Shown here piece after piece: positions 9,941-19,269 of a stretch of DNA of 22,406 nt. Origin of the DNA: Nemertoderma westbladi (taxonomy: Eukaryota > Xenacoelomorpha > Nemertodermatida > Nemertodermatidae); assembly GCA_032718475.1 (NCBI GenBank), contig JAUCBJ010000093.1, positions 1-22,406 of the forward strand, given 5' to 3'. Both the position numbers and the translations under genes were made by a program. Below the pieces are notes generated by a model, which worked only from the letters and a program-made list of their open reading frames with translations, ran no database searches and had not been told where the DNA came from. The first letter of the stretch is position 1, and each line of letters opens with the position of its first letter.

Positions 9941-10825
9941 TATTAATTAGCGCTCATCAAATACGGCATGAGAGTAAAAATTTAATTAAATAAAATAAAT
10001 AAAATAAAATATATGAAAAGTGCAATACAATGTAAGATTTAATTAAAATATCTAAAAATAATGATCTAGAAGGAGTAGAAGCAGTAAAGAGACTGAGTTT
10101 ATTTGTAAATATTTACTATGATTGTTAATTATCTAAAAGTTTTTAAAAAAAATAAATATATATAGATATAGATATAGATATAGGCCTATACTGTCAAACT
10201 GTAGCTGCCTACATTCAGACATTTGTTTGTTGCCTTTACCTTTTCCTTACACTTTATATGTTATATTTTAATGCTATCCTTAGTCAGTTAGCATTTAGCA
10301 GTTAGTGTTGTTTTAACTGATTTAATGTCAAATAAAAATTCCAACACCAGTCTGCCATTTAAAAAATTTTAATGCCGTAAATATATCAACGATTTCCATT
10401 CCGTGCGAATGGTACGATAAATATTTACGACAGCTATCGTTCGGAAAATTTTATTCACACAACCTGATTTTCATTTCCATCGTGAAATACGATAAATCTT
10501 AAAAATAGTACTGTAGTATGATTAATCGTAAAGTTATATTCACACATCACACTCACACAGGCACACAGGACACGTTCGTGGGGCGTCGCGCAGGACGCGA
10601 ACTTGAGCAAGTTCGAAACAAGTTCGATTTGATCTGGAGTCAAAAGTTCGAGAGGTATTTGCCCGTAACTTTCAAAAATATTGGTACGGTATATATATTG
10701 GTATATGGCAGTGCAGTATGGTATATATTTCTCTAGTATATATACTCATAAAATATTTGGTTGAAAATGGTTAAAATCTTCAAAAGTTATTTACGAATGA
10801 ATTTTTCATTACAGACCGACAGACA
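9941..10825. other. AT-rich intergenic segment with a GATATA microsatellite
   Basis: The segment contains about four GATATA units at 10157-10184, runs of ATAAAATAAAT near 9990, and TATA-rich text near 10685-10745. I see no gene. The short frames here do not resemble proteins. Confidence 0.5.
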
Positions 10826-10833
10826 GACGATAG
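10826..10833. repeat. Target-site duplication, left copy (GACGATAG)
   Basis: GACGATAG lies directly before the left terminal inverted repeat and recurs exactly at 11733-11740 directly after the right one. Eight base pairs is the diagnostic duplication length of the hAT superfamily. Confidence 0.9.
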
Positions 10834-11732
10834 TAGGGTTCGATCGGTGCACCGGCACCGGCACCGGTATTGCCGGTGTTTGGCACCACCGGCACCGGCA
10901 CCTGCACCGGCAAAAACATTGCCGGTGCCGGTGTTTTTTAAAATGATTGGCTGCTGTTAAAATTGAAGCCTACTGCAGTACCGGTACTGCAGACAGCCTG
11001 GCTAAGCTATCAGTCAGCTACAAGGCTATAGCTGTTTGACTGTCTGTCTACTGGTCTAGCAGTCTAGTTACTTGACTAGTGGTCGGGTAGCCCAGAATCA
11101 TAACGCCTTACTTAGTGTAAACAGTGTACTTAGCGCCTTACTTATTTCTGTATTTTATGTAATACCCGTATATAAATACTGTAGGCCTAGGCCTACTGTA
11201 ACTGTACACATATAATTTTAATGCAATCGTTTTATTTAAACTTTTATATTCATTTTATTGTAAAGCTAAACCATTTTATATAAATGCGTGACATCATAAT
11301 TTTACAGTATTGTACAGTTGTAGAATTGTACGTACTTGTTGCTCTGCTGCTGTAGGTACCCGTGTGCTGGGCAGCTGGGTTAAGCTATTACAATATTAAT
11401 TCAGAAATTGCTCAGTACATACTGACATAGTCTGATAGTCGGCCAGCTACTGAGCTACTGTACCTTCTGTCAATCTGTGACTGTGGTACTTTACTGCATC
11501 ACTGCCTCATTTCTGCATTTCATTAGGTGACAGGGTTAGGCTGTTAGGTGTGCGTGTGGCCTAATGTAATAGACATAGATTACACAAAAATTTATATTTC
11601 GTTTTCAAATAGAATTACGCCAAATTTGCCCAACATTTAAAAACACCGGCACCGGCACCTGCACCGGCATTTACAATGTGACACCGGCACCGGCACCGGC
11701 ACCGGCAAAATTTTGGCACCGATCGAACCCTA
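10834..11732. mobile_element. Complete non-autonomous hAT-superfamily DNA transposon, 899 bp
   Basis: Both ends carry the perfect 17-bp terminal inverted repeat TAGGGTTCGATCGGTGC (10834-10850 and, inverted, 11716-11732). They are flanked by the 8-bp duplication GACGATAG. The TIR begins TAGGG, fitting the hAT consensus YARNG. Inside each TIR is a subterminal array of CACCGG/GCCGGT units (10850-10935 and 11645-11707) in mirrored orientation. Subterminal motif clusters are the usual transposase-binding regions of hAT elements. The interior has no transposase frame, so movement would need a transposase in trans. It contains CTGCAGTACCGGTACTGCAG near 10973 and overlapping TAGGCCTA palindromes at 11182-11195. 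The perfect duplication and 17-bp TIRs imply a fairly recent insertion. Confidence 0.9.
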
Positions 11733-11740
11733 GACGATAG
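11733..11740. repeat. Target-site duplication, right copy (GACGATAG)
   Basis: This is the exact match to 10826-10833 and abuts the outer base of the right TIR. Confidence 0.9.
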
Positions 11741-11888
11741 ACTGGCATGAAATTTTGCCTTAGGGCCTATTCTGTTATTTACTAATTATAATTGTGCGCT
11801 ACGGTTCGCCCTGGCAGCCTGATAGCATGGCTCGCCCGACATGGTGTACTGGTGTAGCCTATTATAGTTATATAGCCAATTTTGGCAA

Positions 11889-13070
11889 TTGGGTCAGCGG
11901 TCAGGTATTGACGTCATTAGCACAGATCTAGGCCTATCAAAAGCTTTTGACAGAGTATCGCATTCTAAACTATTATATAAGTTGGAACATAGCTATAATA
12001 TAAAAGGAAAAGTATTAACCTGGATTCAATCATTCCTGACTGGCCGTACCCAACGTGTTAAGGTATCTGGGATATATTCGAGCTATAAAGACGTCACTGG
12101 CAGCAGTATCCCACAAGGAACAGTTGGAGGACCAATAAAGTTCATATGCTTTATAGACGATTGCCCTGATAATTGTGTTCTACCGGCTGAGATGAAACTA
12201 TTTGTGGATGATAATAAATTATATGGCCCCAATAACAATCATATTGCTCTATCAGAATCTCTTACAAACTTTGTAAAATGGTGTTATACATGGCAAATGA
12301 CAATCGCTATCGAAAAATGTACAGTATTAAATATTGGAACTAAGAATTTTGAACGCGTTGACTACAATATTGATTCCACCATATTGACACGAGTTGATCA
12401 TTGCCGCGACCTGGGTGTAATTATTGACTCATCATTGTCATTTCAAAACCACATTAATGCTATTTGTAAAAAGGCATACTATGTTATTAGCGTGATTTTT
12501 AAAATGTTCTGTACCAATAACCGCCAAGCACTATTGAGAGCCTATGCGACCTTTGCGAGACCGCTTGTGGAATATGCTACTACTGTTTGGAATCCGTTCC
12601 TATCAACTACTTGTAAAGAGGGTTATCTCGGTTCCATCGATAAACTCGAAAAAGTTCAAAGATTGTTTACACGAAGGTTGTTTTATCGATGTTCGCTTGA
12701 TCCAAAGACACCATACTTTGAACGACTTCGCATTCTATGTCTCGAATCACTCGAACTGCGCCGTCTCCGACTTGATCTAACTATGACCTTCAAGATAATT
12801 CGCGAAGATCCTGGTCTGGTGGATGTCCCTAACTTAATCAACCGCTTTAACATTAGTAACAATTGTAGAACACGTGGACATAAGTACAAGTTATTTAAAC
12901 CAAATGTGGCATCATGCTTAATACAAAATAGCTTTTTCTTTAGAGTAATCAACCCTTGGAACGGATTACCGGCCAATGTAGTTGAGGCTACATCACTAGG
13001 TTCCTTTAAAACTCTATTACGTGATGTTGATTTGACCTCATACTTGAAATCATTCCGTAATCTACCATAA
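11889..13070 (+). CDS. Reverse transcriptase C-terminal portion of the truncated LINE, 393 codons, intact frame
   Basis: The frame has no ATG at its start: 11889 is TTG, and an in-frame TAG lies at 11865-11867, so the protein is truncated and not a natural start. Visible RT motifs are DLGLSKAFDRVSH (motif A region), SIPQGTVGGP (motif B) and FVDDNKLY (motif C, where most LINEs have FADD). Then come CRDLGVIIDSSLSF, RPLVEYATTVWNP, KLEKVQRLFTRRL, RTRGHKYKLFKP and FFFRVINPWNGLP, the typical C-terminal tail of CR1/L2/Jockey-like elements. The N-terminal RT fingers and the endonuclease are missing, so the copy is dead despite the open frame. The lack of stops suggests a young insertion. Confidence 0.85.
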   Translation: MGQRSGIDVISTDLGLSKAFDRVSHSKLLYKLEHSYNIKGKVLTWIQSFLTGRTQRVKVSGIYSSYKDVTGSSIPQGTVGGPIKFICFIDDCPDNCVLPAEMKLFVDDNKLYGPNNNHIALSESLTNFVKWCYTWQMTIAIEKCTVLNIGTKNFERVDYNIDSTILTRVDHCRDLGVIIDSSLSFQNHINAICKKAYYVISVIFKMFCTNNRQALLRAYATFARPLVEYATTVWNPFLSTTCKEGYLGSIDKLEKVQRLFTRRLFYRCSLDPKTPYFERLRILCLESLELRRLRLDLTMTFKIIREDPGLVDVPNLINRFNISNNCRTRGHKYKLFKPNVASCLIQNSFFFRVINPWNGLPANVVEATSLGSFKTLLRDVDLTSYLKSFRNLP

Positions 13071-13116
13071 TAATAGTCCAAAAGAACATAAACTTTTATA
13101 TTTTTATTTCAATATT

Positions 13117-13688
13117 TCATTACTTTAAATACATTATTTCTACATTATTTTAATTCAATAAACCTACATTACATAATATACTTATTTTATTAAACATTGC
13201 TTATTTTAAGAATAAAACTACTAACTTAAAACATTTGATTTTATTAATTTTTAAGTATTTTTATATTTTAATGTGTTGTTTGTTTCTATTTTAAGATCAC
13301 TATCGTACAGACTTATTTTAATTTTTTTTATGTATTTTAAAAATAATTCACTACATACTTATTTTATATTGTATATCGCATATTCTAACATACGTCCATT
13401 ATTTTAAATACATTATTTTAATTCAATAAACCTACATTCTGACATTACATAATATCCTTATTTTATTAAACACGGCTTATTTTAAGAATAAAACTACTAA
13501 CTTTAACTTAAAATAATTAAATCTTAAATCATTTTATTTTATTAAATTTTAAGTATTTTAATGTGCTGTTTGTTTCTATTTTAAGATCACTATCCTACAG
13601 ACTTATTTTAATTTATTTTATGTATTTTAAAAACAATATCTTACATACTTATTTTATATTGTATATCGCATACACCAACATACTTACC
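13117..13688 (+). repeat. Two-copy tandem duplication, 280 and 292 bp, in the LINE 3-prime region
   Basis: Copy 1 spans about 13117-13396 and copy 2 about 13397-13688. TACATTATTTTAATTCAATA is at 13141 and 13409, TGTTTCTATTTTAAGATCAC at 13281 and 13571, and TTATATTGTATATCGCATA at 13364 and 13654. The period changes from 268 to 290 because of small indels. Copies are about 85-90 percent alike by eye. The sequence is very AT-rich and non-coding. Confidence 0.9.
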
Positions 13689-13823
13689 AATAGTAATAAA
13701 TTTGTTTTTATATCGGTGTATTGTATAGTATACTATATGTATATTAATATTTGATTATTTAGATACGGCCTCTATCAGTCACTCAGTGAATGTTTAAAAA
13801 AATGATATTATATATTATTCTTA

Positions 13824-13848
13824 TTATATTATTATTATTATTATTACT
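13824..13848. repeat. TTA/ATT trinucleotide microsatellite
   Basis: About seven ATT-type units lie in an AT-only stretch near the end of the LINE 3-prime region. Confidence 0.8.
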
Positions 13849-13936
13849 TATATAGTATATCTTATTTTATTGTGTTGTGCATGTTGGTGCGTTTTTACTT
13901 ATAGAAGTAAATAAAAACTTTCCATTTCCATTTCCT

Positions 13937-14325
13937 AGTATTTCTCAGTCAGTCACTGATATATAATGTCCTATATCTGTAGCTGTACAGGCAGGCCTAT
14001 GTCTTTAATTATATCTATATTACACTATTGACTATTATGTACCGGCTGACCGGTATACGTTATTAATATTTAATAGGGAACTGGCTGAATATCTATAATT
14101 TTAATTTAATTATCTTTGTTGAGTAATAATAATAATACCCGCGGTACGGGGCTTTATATGAGTAAAGTTACTAATACTGTAATATCACTGTAATTCTGTA
14201 ATAGTGTAACATATCCCATGTTTCATTAATAATACGGACTGGGCCTAATTGCACCTCAACCCAACCAAACACGCTAGGAACTATTTCAATTTAATTCAAT
14301 AATGTTTCATTGAAAGAATCCGCGA
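13937..14325 (+). promoter_or_regulatory. Upstream region of the MICALL-like exon: probable 5-prime UTR and/or promoter, no clear elements
   Basis: AT-rich sequence separates the LINE tail from the ATG. A TTTATATGAG string near 14152 could be a TATA-like element, and an AAT microsatellite lies near 14127-14138. An in-frame TGA at 14311-14313 precedes the ATG at 14326. I cannot tell whether transcription starts here or whether an upstream 5-prime UTR exon is spliced in. No strong acceptor is seen. Confidence 0.3.
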
Positions 14326-16975
14326 ATGAAGCAAGCTTTTTCAATGTCAAGTATTAAAAATCTCCAGAACTGGTGTCGTCAACGAACGGAAAGTTACGAG
14401 GATGTTTCCATCACGGATATGACGCGAAGCTGGTCGGATGGGTTGGCGTTCTGCGCCCTTCTCCACTCCCACCGACCCGACCTCATCGCGTACGACACCC
14501 TGGAGAAGCGAAACTGCACCGACAACATGCAACTCGCTTTCGGGATAGCGGAGAAGGACCTCGGGATCCCTCCGATGTTGGATCCCTCCGATATGCGCGG
14601 TTCCCCCGACGAGTTGTGCGTGCTCACCTACGTGTCGCAGTTGTACAACTACTTCGCGGATAATCCCAGCCTCGACGGGACTGCGGGTGGTGGTCCACCG
14701 CTGCTGGGACCCCCGAAACGCAGCAAAACTGAAAGTTTAACTGATGTGCACCAGGCGTCGTCCTCCGGGGCCCAGCCGCCACGTGTTGTTGGTGCAGTCG
14801 CTAAGAAACGTCGGTCCGACTCCTGCTACTGCTGTCAGTGCAAACAGCACGTTTACATTGTGGAGAGGGTCTACGTGGACAATCGGTTGTATCATCGGAC
14901 GTGTTTCCGGTGCGACCGGTGCAAGGCGATACACAAGTCGAACAGTTACATCGAAACTGAGCCCGGAAGGTACGTATGTAAGTCGCACGCCCGGAAGGAG
15001 AGACGCGGCTCCAGTCGGACGCCGGCCAACCGCGGCGCGGGTAAACCGGACGAACCGGCGGCAACTAGAACTAAGACTTTACCTCCTCGGCCCCCCGATA
15101 AACCCGGTAGGACGAGACGGAGCGAACCCGGCGAATCCACCCGGACCAAAACCCGACTGATGAAGTCCCAGAGCGTAACGGATATCAGCAAATCCGTGGA
15201 CAGTAAACCGACTAGAGGACATACAGGTCGGCGTAGGTTGTCTGAGTTACCGACTCACCCGTCAGCCCCCCCAGCTGACCCTCCCACCGAGCCCCCGGCC
15301 CCCCTTCCCGGGACCCCGGACCCCCCAGCAGTCCCCCATGAACCCCCGCAACCCCGCCCCAACTCATTGATCCCCAGTCACTCGCTCACCGACCTCAGCC
15401 CCGGGAGGTCCGCCAAGCAGCCCCCCGAGACGCCGGAAACGCCGGACTTCGGGAAGCCCCGGTGGCGGCAGGTCCTCGAGAAGTACCAGTTACGGGTCCT
15501 CGGGGGATCCCAGAGCCAGCCCTGTACCCCCGGGTGCGGCACCCCCATGGACGGGACGCACCGGGACATCTACGGTGGGACAGACAAGGTCCCTCTCTTC
15601 GGTTCCCCATATTTACCCGACGTCGGTAGTTCCGGTACCGAAACCCACCCCGTAACCTACTGTGCGGAACCTGTTCATCTCTCACAACAGGAATCTGTTC
15701 TCCAATCCCAGGAACCTGTTCTCCAATCCCAGGAACCTGTCCTCCAATCCCAGGAACCTGTTCTCCAATCCCAAGAACCTGTTCTCCAATCCCGGGAACC
15801 TGTTCTCCTCTCAAAAGAACCTGTTCTCCAATCCCAGGAGCCTGTTCCCCTCCCAAAGGAACCTGTTCTCCGGTCCCAGGAACCTGTTCCCCAATCCCAG
15901 GAACCTGTTCTTATCTCAAAGGAACCTGTTCTCCAATCCCAGGAACCTGTTCTCCAATCCCAGGAACCTGTTCTCCAATCCCAGGAACCTTTTCTCCAGT
16001 CCCAGGAACCTGTTCTCCAATCCCGGGAACCTTTTCTCCAGTCCCAGGAACCTGTTCTCCAATCCCGGGAACCTTTTCTCCAGTCCCAGGAACCTGTTCT
16101 CCAATCCCAGGAACCTGTTCTCCAATCCCGGGAACCTTTTCTCCAGTCCCAGGAACCTGTTCTCCAATCCCAGGAACCTGTTCTTCTCGCACAGGAACCT
16201 GCTCTACACTCCCACGTGGTCTACCGTCTACGGGAACAGGCCATTAGATCCCAGGAATCTGTTGATTTCTTATCGGACGAGGGCGCGAGTTTATCGAACA
16301 GTCTGTCGAACATGTCGGTTCGGGACAGCGGCGTCGAGTTGGAGTTCGTTGATTCCAACGCCGATCTACATTCTATAGGCAACGCGAACGACCACGCCTC
16401 AATCAAACCTCCGAAACACACGCGAATTAATCCCTTCCTGAAGGATTCCGAGACTCCTATTGGACATGATAATTACTTTCAGTTTACGTTCACGGCGGAC
16501 TACGAATCAGACAAATTGGATGGCTCTGAAGGATTACCGGTGGGCGAGAAGTCGTTGGTGTTGGGTAAGGGGTCTGGTCCGGAGAGCTACAACGGGTCGG
16601 ATGGGGATCGGGTCGGAGGTAAGCGACGCCTACCGAGCAGCGGACCCCAGACCTGGACGCAGAGCGTGAACGTCCTCAACTCCATCCCGGAGCAGGAGAT
16701 CAACTCGGAGCTGCTCGAGTTGGAGCAGCGGTTGAAGGAGTTGGAGCAGCGCGGAGTGGCGGTGGAGGTGGCCTTGCGGCTGCGGATGGAGGAGGTCGCC
16801 GCCTCGGAGACCCAAAGGGACGACGAGCATCCGTGGGAAGAGTGGGTCGATCTCATCAACGCGAAGAATCGACTGATAAGGCGGGAAAACGAATTGTGTT
16901 ATATGATTCGCCAACAGGAGTTAGAAGATACCCATCGAGGCCTGGAGAACCGACTTCGGTATCTCATGTTGTTGG
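14326..16975 (+). CDS. MICAL-like protein (CH, LIM, heptad-repeat linker, partial bMERB), large first coding exon
   Basis: MICALL proteins are Rab8/10/13/35 effectors on recycling endosomes that link Rabs, actin and EHD proteins. Residues about 8-115 form a calponin-homology domain (LQNWCRQ, DGLAFCALLHSHRPDLI, LTYVSQLYNYF), close to vertebrate MICALL1/2. Residues 169-221 form a complete LIM domain with ligands C169, C172, H190, C193, C196, C199, C218 and H221. A proline-rich linker follows, then about 26 heptapeptides EPVLQSQ (448-630), then an NPF motif at 702-704 that in MICALL1 binds EHD1. From residue 786 ELLELEQRLKELEQRG, WVDLINAKNRLIRRENEL and MIRQQELED belong to the Rab-binding bMERB domain. 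The exon stops at a GTAAGT donor after 883 codons (phase 1). Unspliced, the frame ends at TGA 16987-16989. The third bMERB helix is not found in this window. Met1 (14326) is the first ATG after an in-frame stop, but Met7 (14344) aligns better with MICALL starts. The FAD monooxygenase domain of true MICALs is absent. Orthology to MICALL1 or MICALL2 cannot be settled. Confidence 0.9.
15667..16215 (+). repeat. Coding 21-bp minisatellite: about 26 EPVLQSQ heptapeptides in the MICALL-like linker
   Basis: The 21-bp unit is GAACCTGTTCTCCAATCCCA plus G. It is repeated end to end through 549 bp, with one 8-residue first unit. Protein variants are EPVLQSR, EPFLQSQ, EPVLLSK and EPVPLPK. The 3-prime half shows a two-unit pattern of EPVLQSR alternating with EPFLQSQ, a sign of recent unit-pair amplification. 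Length polymorphism is expected and would stay in frame. The repeat lies between the LIM domain and bMERB, where it would act as a spacer. Confidence 0.95.
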
Positions 16976-16981
16976 GTAAGT
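16976..16981 (+). other. Splice donor GTAAGT ending the MICALL-like exon, phase 1
   Basis: The sequence GTTGG|GTAAGT is a full consensus 5-prime splice site. It falls within the bMERB homology, just after ENRLRYLMLL, and the translated sequence beyond it (GKFH then stop) loses similarity. This is why the CDS is ended at 16975 and not at the in-frame stop. Confidence 0.75.
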
Positions 16982-17279
16982 TTCATTGATTGTCTGTTTT
17001 GTACCATTTAGCGGAGTAAAGCGCTCTTTGGGGTCGTATCACCTCCCCGGTTGCGGATAGGGACAATATTTCTTTCACAACTTGTACGATTGTCTGTGTG
17101 TATATAAATATGAGTCTGGATTATGTTGTGTGTGGTTTATACGATAAGGCTGCCTCTGCTGGCTGCATTTGCAGACGCGACCGCGTCGACCTTTACCGGA
17201 CCTCAGGACATATTGTTACACTTTCTATGCTGACATATATTATTTATTTCGTTGAACTTTGTGAACTCTATACTTTACT

Positions 17280-17504
17280 TACCGGGTAGGTGTAAAACGC
17301 GGATCCGGATCCGGATTCCAAAATTATCAATTAAGGGAAAGGAGCAGGTTACAGTGGCACGTTATTTAACCAAAACAATAAACTAAAGTCAATATAACAG
17401 GTTATAGTTTTATTTTTGGGAGTTATAAAAATGTAAAAAAAAATCGACTTCCGTAGGGACAATGTTAAATGTAGAATCCGGATCCGCGTTTTACTCTGAC
17501 CCTA
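17280..17504. mobile_element. Probable hAT-like MITE, 225 bp
   Basis: The ends are inverted repeats. The left end reads TACCGGGTAGGTGTAAAACG and the right end, inverted, TAGGGTCAGAGTAAAACG. Inward they share GTAAAACGCGGATCCGG and GGATTC: 17292-17318 pairs with 17474-17494, and the left arm has one extra GGATCC hexamer. Flanks are ACTTTACT (17272-17279) and ACTTTACC (17505-17512), a 7-of-8 candidate target duplication. The TAGGGT terminus resembles that of the full hAT element at 10834-11732, but inner sequences differ. No coding capacity. Confidence 0.55.
17322..17383 (-). repeat. Intronic 60-bp repeat, copy 1 (inside the MITE)
   Basis: On the minus strand this reads TTTATTGTTTTGGTTAAATA, then AACGTGCCACTGTAACCTGC, then TCCTTTCCCTTAAT and GATAATT. 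A run of 34 bases is identical to copy 2 at 18609-18670 in opposite orientation. Confidence 0.9.
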
Positions 17505-18608
17505 ACTTTACCTACTCTGGTAATAACGTACACAGGTAATATATGGCCATTTGGTATCCCTTCAATTTCTGCTCGCAGCTCTAGGGATACGGAACTTTCT
17601 TGAATTCTTTTACCTCAAGGCCTTAATGTGTCACAGCCCAACCCATTTTGACTAACAACCCTTCCCAGGTTGTCCTGTCTGCATAGTAATTATTCTATAT
17701 TACCTGATGCTGTTCTAACATATATCGTGGGAAGTCAGACGAGACTGACAAATCTATGTTGATTGCTTTCATTTGATCTCGGGTATAATTTGTTGGAGTT
17801 ACTGCCACACGCAGTGCAGTTCTGTATTAAGACGGCAGAGAGGGATATATCTTTCCAGATATTTCCTTAATCTGAAACTAAACGCAACATATTAAGCCCT
17901 AAACTTAAATTTTTTGGATAGTTATTGTACATGCATGATATGAGTCGATAGCGGTACTCTACCTAATTTTTAAAACATTCCTGGTTAAGATGGCAGGTGA
18001 TTATTTTCTGATGATTCGTCAATAACTTACCTTAATTGCCCAACGGCTTTCTGTCTCTTTAATGTGACATTTTTGTTGTTTTGAGGGCAGAAATTCACGG
18101 TTAAGCGCTTCCCAACAAGCTAAAACCATTTTACAGACAGTGTTGTCATCACATAAACGTCTTACATTATCGGTACCTACATTACACTACCTACGTACCT
18201 TGATTACCTGCTGTGGGGGACGGGGTATAATAGTTATTAATGCCTGACATATATTTATCATTCTAATATTGGCAGTTGAGACCCATTAACCTAATGAGAT
18301 ACGACACCCGGTGGAGTCCAATTCCATTCCGTTTCAGAAACTCGAACACGAATAATTACACTTCGCGTTGCTTATTAATTTTCCCTCTCCCTGCCGAGTC
18401 CTTTTGGGTTGAAGTAGGAAAGTGTTTTCCCAATTATTGTCTTGATTTAACGAACTTTGTTTCATTCTTTATTGTAATTTTATTAGATAAGGTGGGGGAA
18501 CTTTCGACATAATAAAAATGCATCCCTCCCAAGGGGGGAAATCGATGCAAGTAACAGCTGATTAGGCCGACTCCTAAAAATAAAACTAACATGTTCTATT
18601 TAATTTAA

Positions 18609-18670
18609 TTTATTGTTTTGGTTAGAATAACGTGCCACTGTAACCTGCTCCTTTCCCTTAATGGATAATT
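18609..18670 (+). repeat. Intronic 60-bp repeat, copy 2
   Basis: Plus-strand copy of the same unit (TTTATTGTTTTGGTTAGAAT, then AACGTGCCACTGTAACCTGC, then TCCTTTCCCTTAAT). No MITE-type terminal inverted repeats are visible around it. Confidence 0.9.
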
Positions 18671-18716
18671 AACATTGAGACGAGATATTAATTCGCCGAG
18701 ATGGGTTCTGCGTCTA

Positions 18717-18739
18717 CCCCCCCCCCCCCCCCCCCCCCC
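18717..18739. repeat. Poly-C run, 23 bases
   Basis: Twenty-three consecutive C residues lie between GTCTA and ACTTT, 46 bp downstream of repeat copy 2. Confidence 0.95.
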
Positions 18740-19269
18740 ACTTTCTCAATTTTATATGTCAAATAATTTAATATATCGTGCGACGGCGGCTGTTGTCGTG
18801 TAATATGATTAAGTTTAGCTTTACGGCAGAATAGTACCCAAGGTTAACTTTAATTTCGTACAAAGGTAATTCATTTTTAAATAGTCCCGGATTCCCATTT
18901 CGTGCGTCCATGGCTGACTGTCTGGGCTTTTAATTAATTTAATCTAGCCTTTCATACTTGCCGACAATTCATCACCTCGTATGCAGGCAACTCGATAACT
19001 AATTTCCAGACAACTCGTGAAAGAAAACCATCTCTTTTTCATTGCCAATTGCTGATTTATAGAAGAGGAGCAGAATAAGAAGAGGGAGTTTCTAACCAAA
19101 AAATTAAACAATAACACTAGTTACAGTTCCATACAACAAATATTACACTAAATTACTCAGTATCCCAATATACCCGCGCGGACTGTATCAATGTTTGCTT
19201 CGTATTTCATTTTACGCCTTTATCCAATTTTGTTCTGCACAGCACTTTCCACATGCATTACGTTGCATT

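Larger units (their letters stand above)
11877..13935 (+). mobile_element. 5-prime-truncated CR1/L2/Jockey-like LINE with 3-prime tail
   Basis: The element enters abruptly in the middle of the reverse-transcriptase domain near 11877-11889. It carries the rest of the protein to a stop at 13068-13070, then an AT-rich 3-prime UTR with a tandem duplication. It finishes with AATAAA at 13910-13915 followed by CTTTCCATTTCCATTTCC, a short hexamer tail like those made by target-primed reverse transcription. The 5-prime boundary is approximate, and I could not identify target-site duplications. It is in the same sense as the older LINE at 5540-7440 and looks like the same broad clade. Confidence 0.8.

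Noticed and set aside
10837-10850. GGTTCGATCGG as a possible tRNA B box
   Set aside because: It is part of the terminal inverted repeat and no cloverleaf or A box surrounds it.
10761-10946. His/Arg-rich 61-codon frame
   Set aside because: Its distinctive part is the CACCGG array of the hAT terminal region read as protein.
12544-13081. Secondary frames overlapping the LINE reverse transcriptase, including a 132-codon minus frame
   Set aside because: They overlap a frame with clear RT motifs and show no family features of their own.
14373-15569. Several 60-140 codon frames antisense or shifted within the MICALL-like exon
   Set aside because: GC-rich coding DNA has few stops in other frames; none has recognisable domains.
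15662-16378. Long open frames in other frames and on the opposite strand across the heptapeptide repeat (for example a 238-codon plus frame and 153- and 93-codon minus frames)
   Set aside because: A 21-bp unit is a multiple of three, so any frame lacking a stop in one unit stays open through all units. The real frame continues into CH, LIM and bMERB on both sides.
16976-16989. Treating the in-frame TGA at 16987-16989 as the normal end of the MICALL-like protein
   Set aside because: It would cut the bMERB domain short, and a full consensus donor sits exactly where similarity stops.
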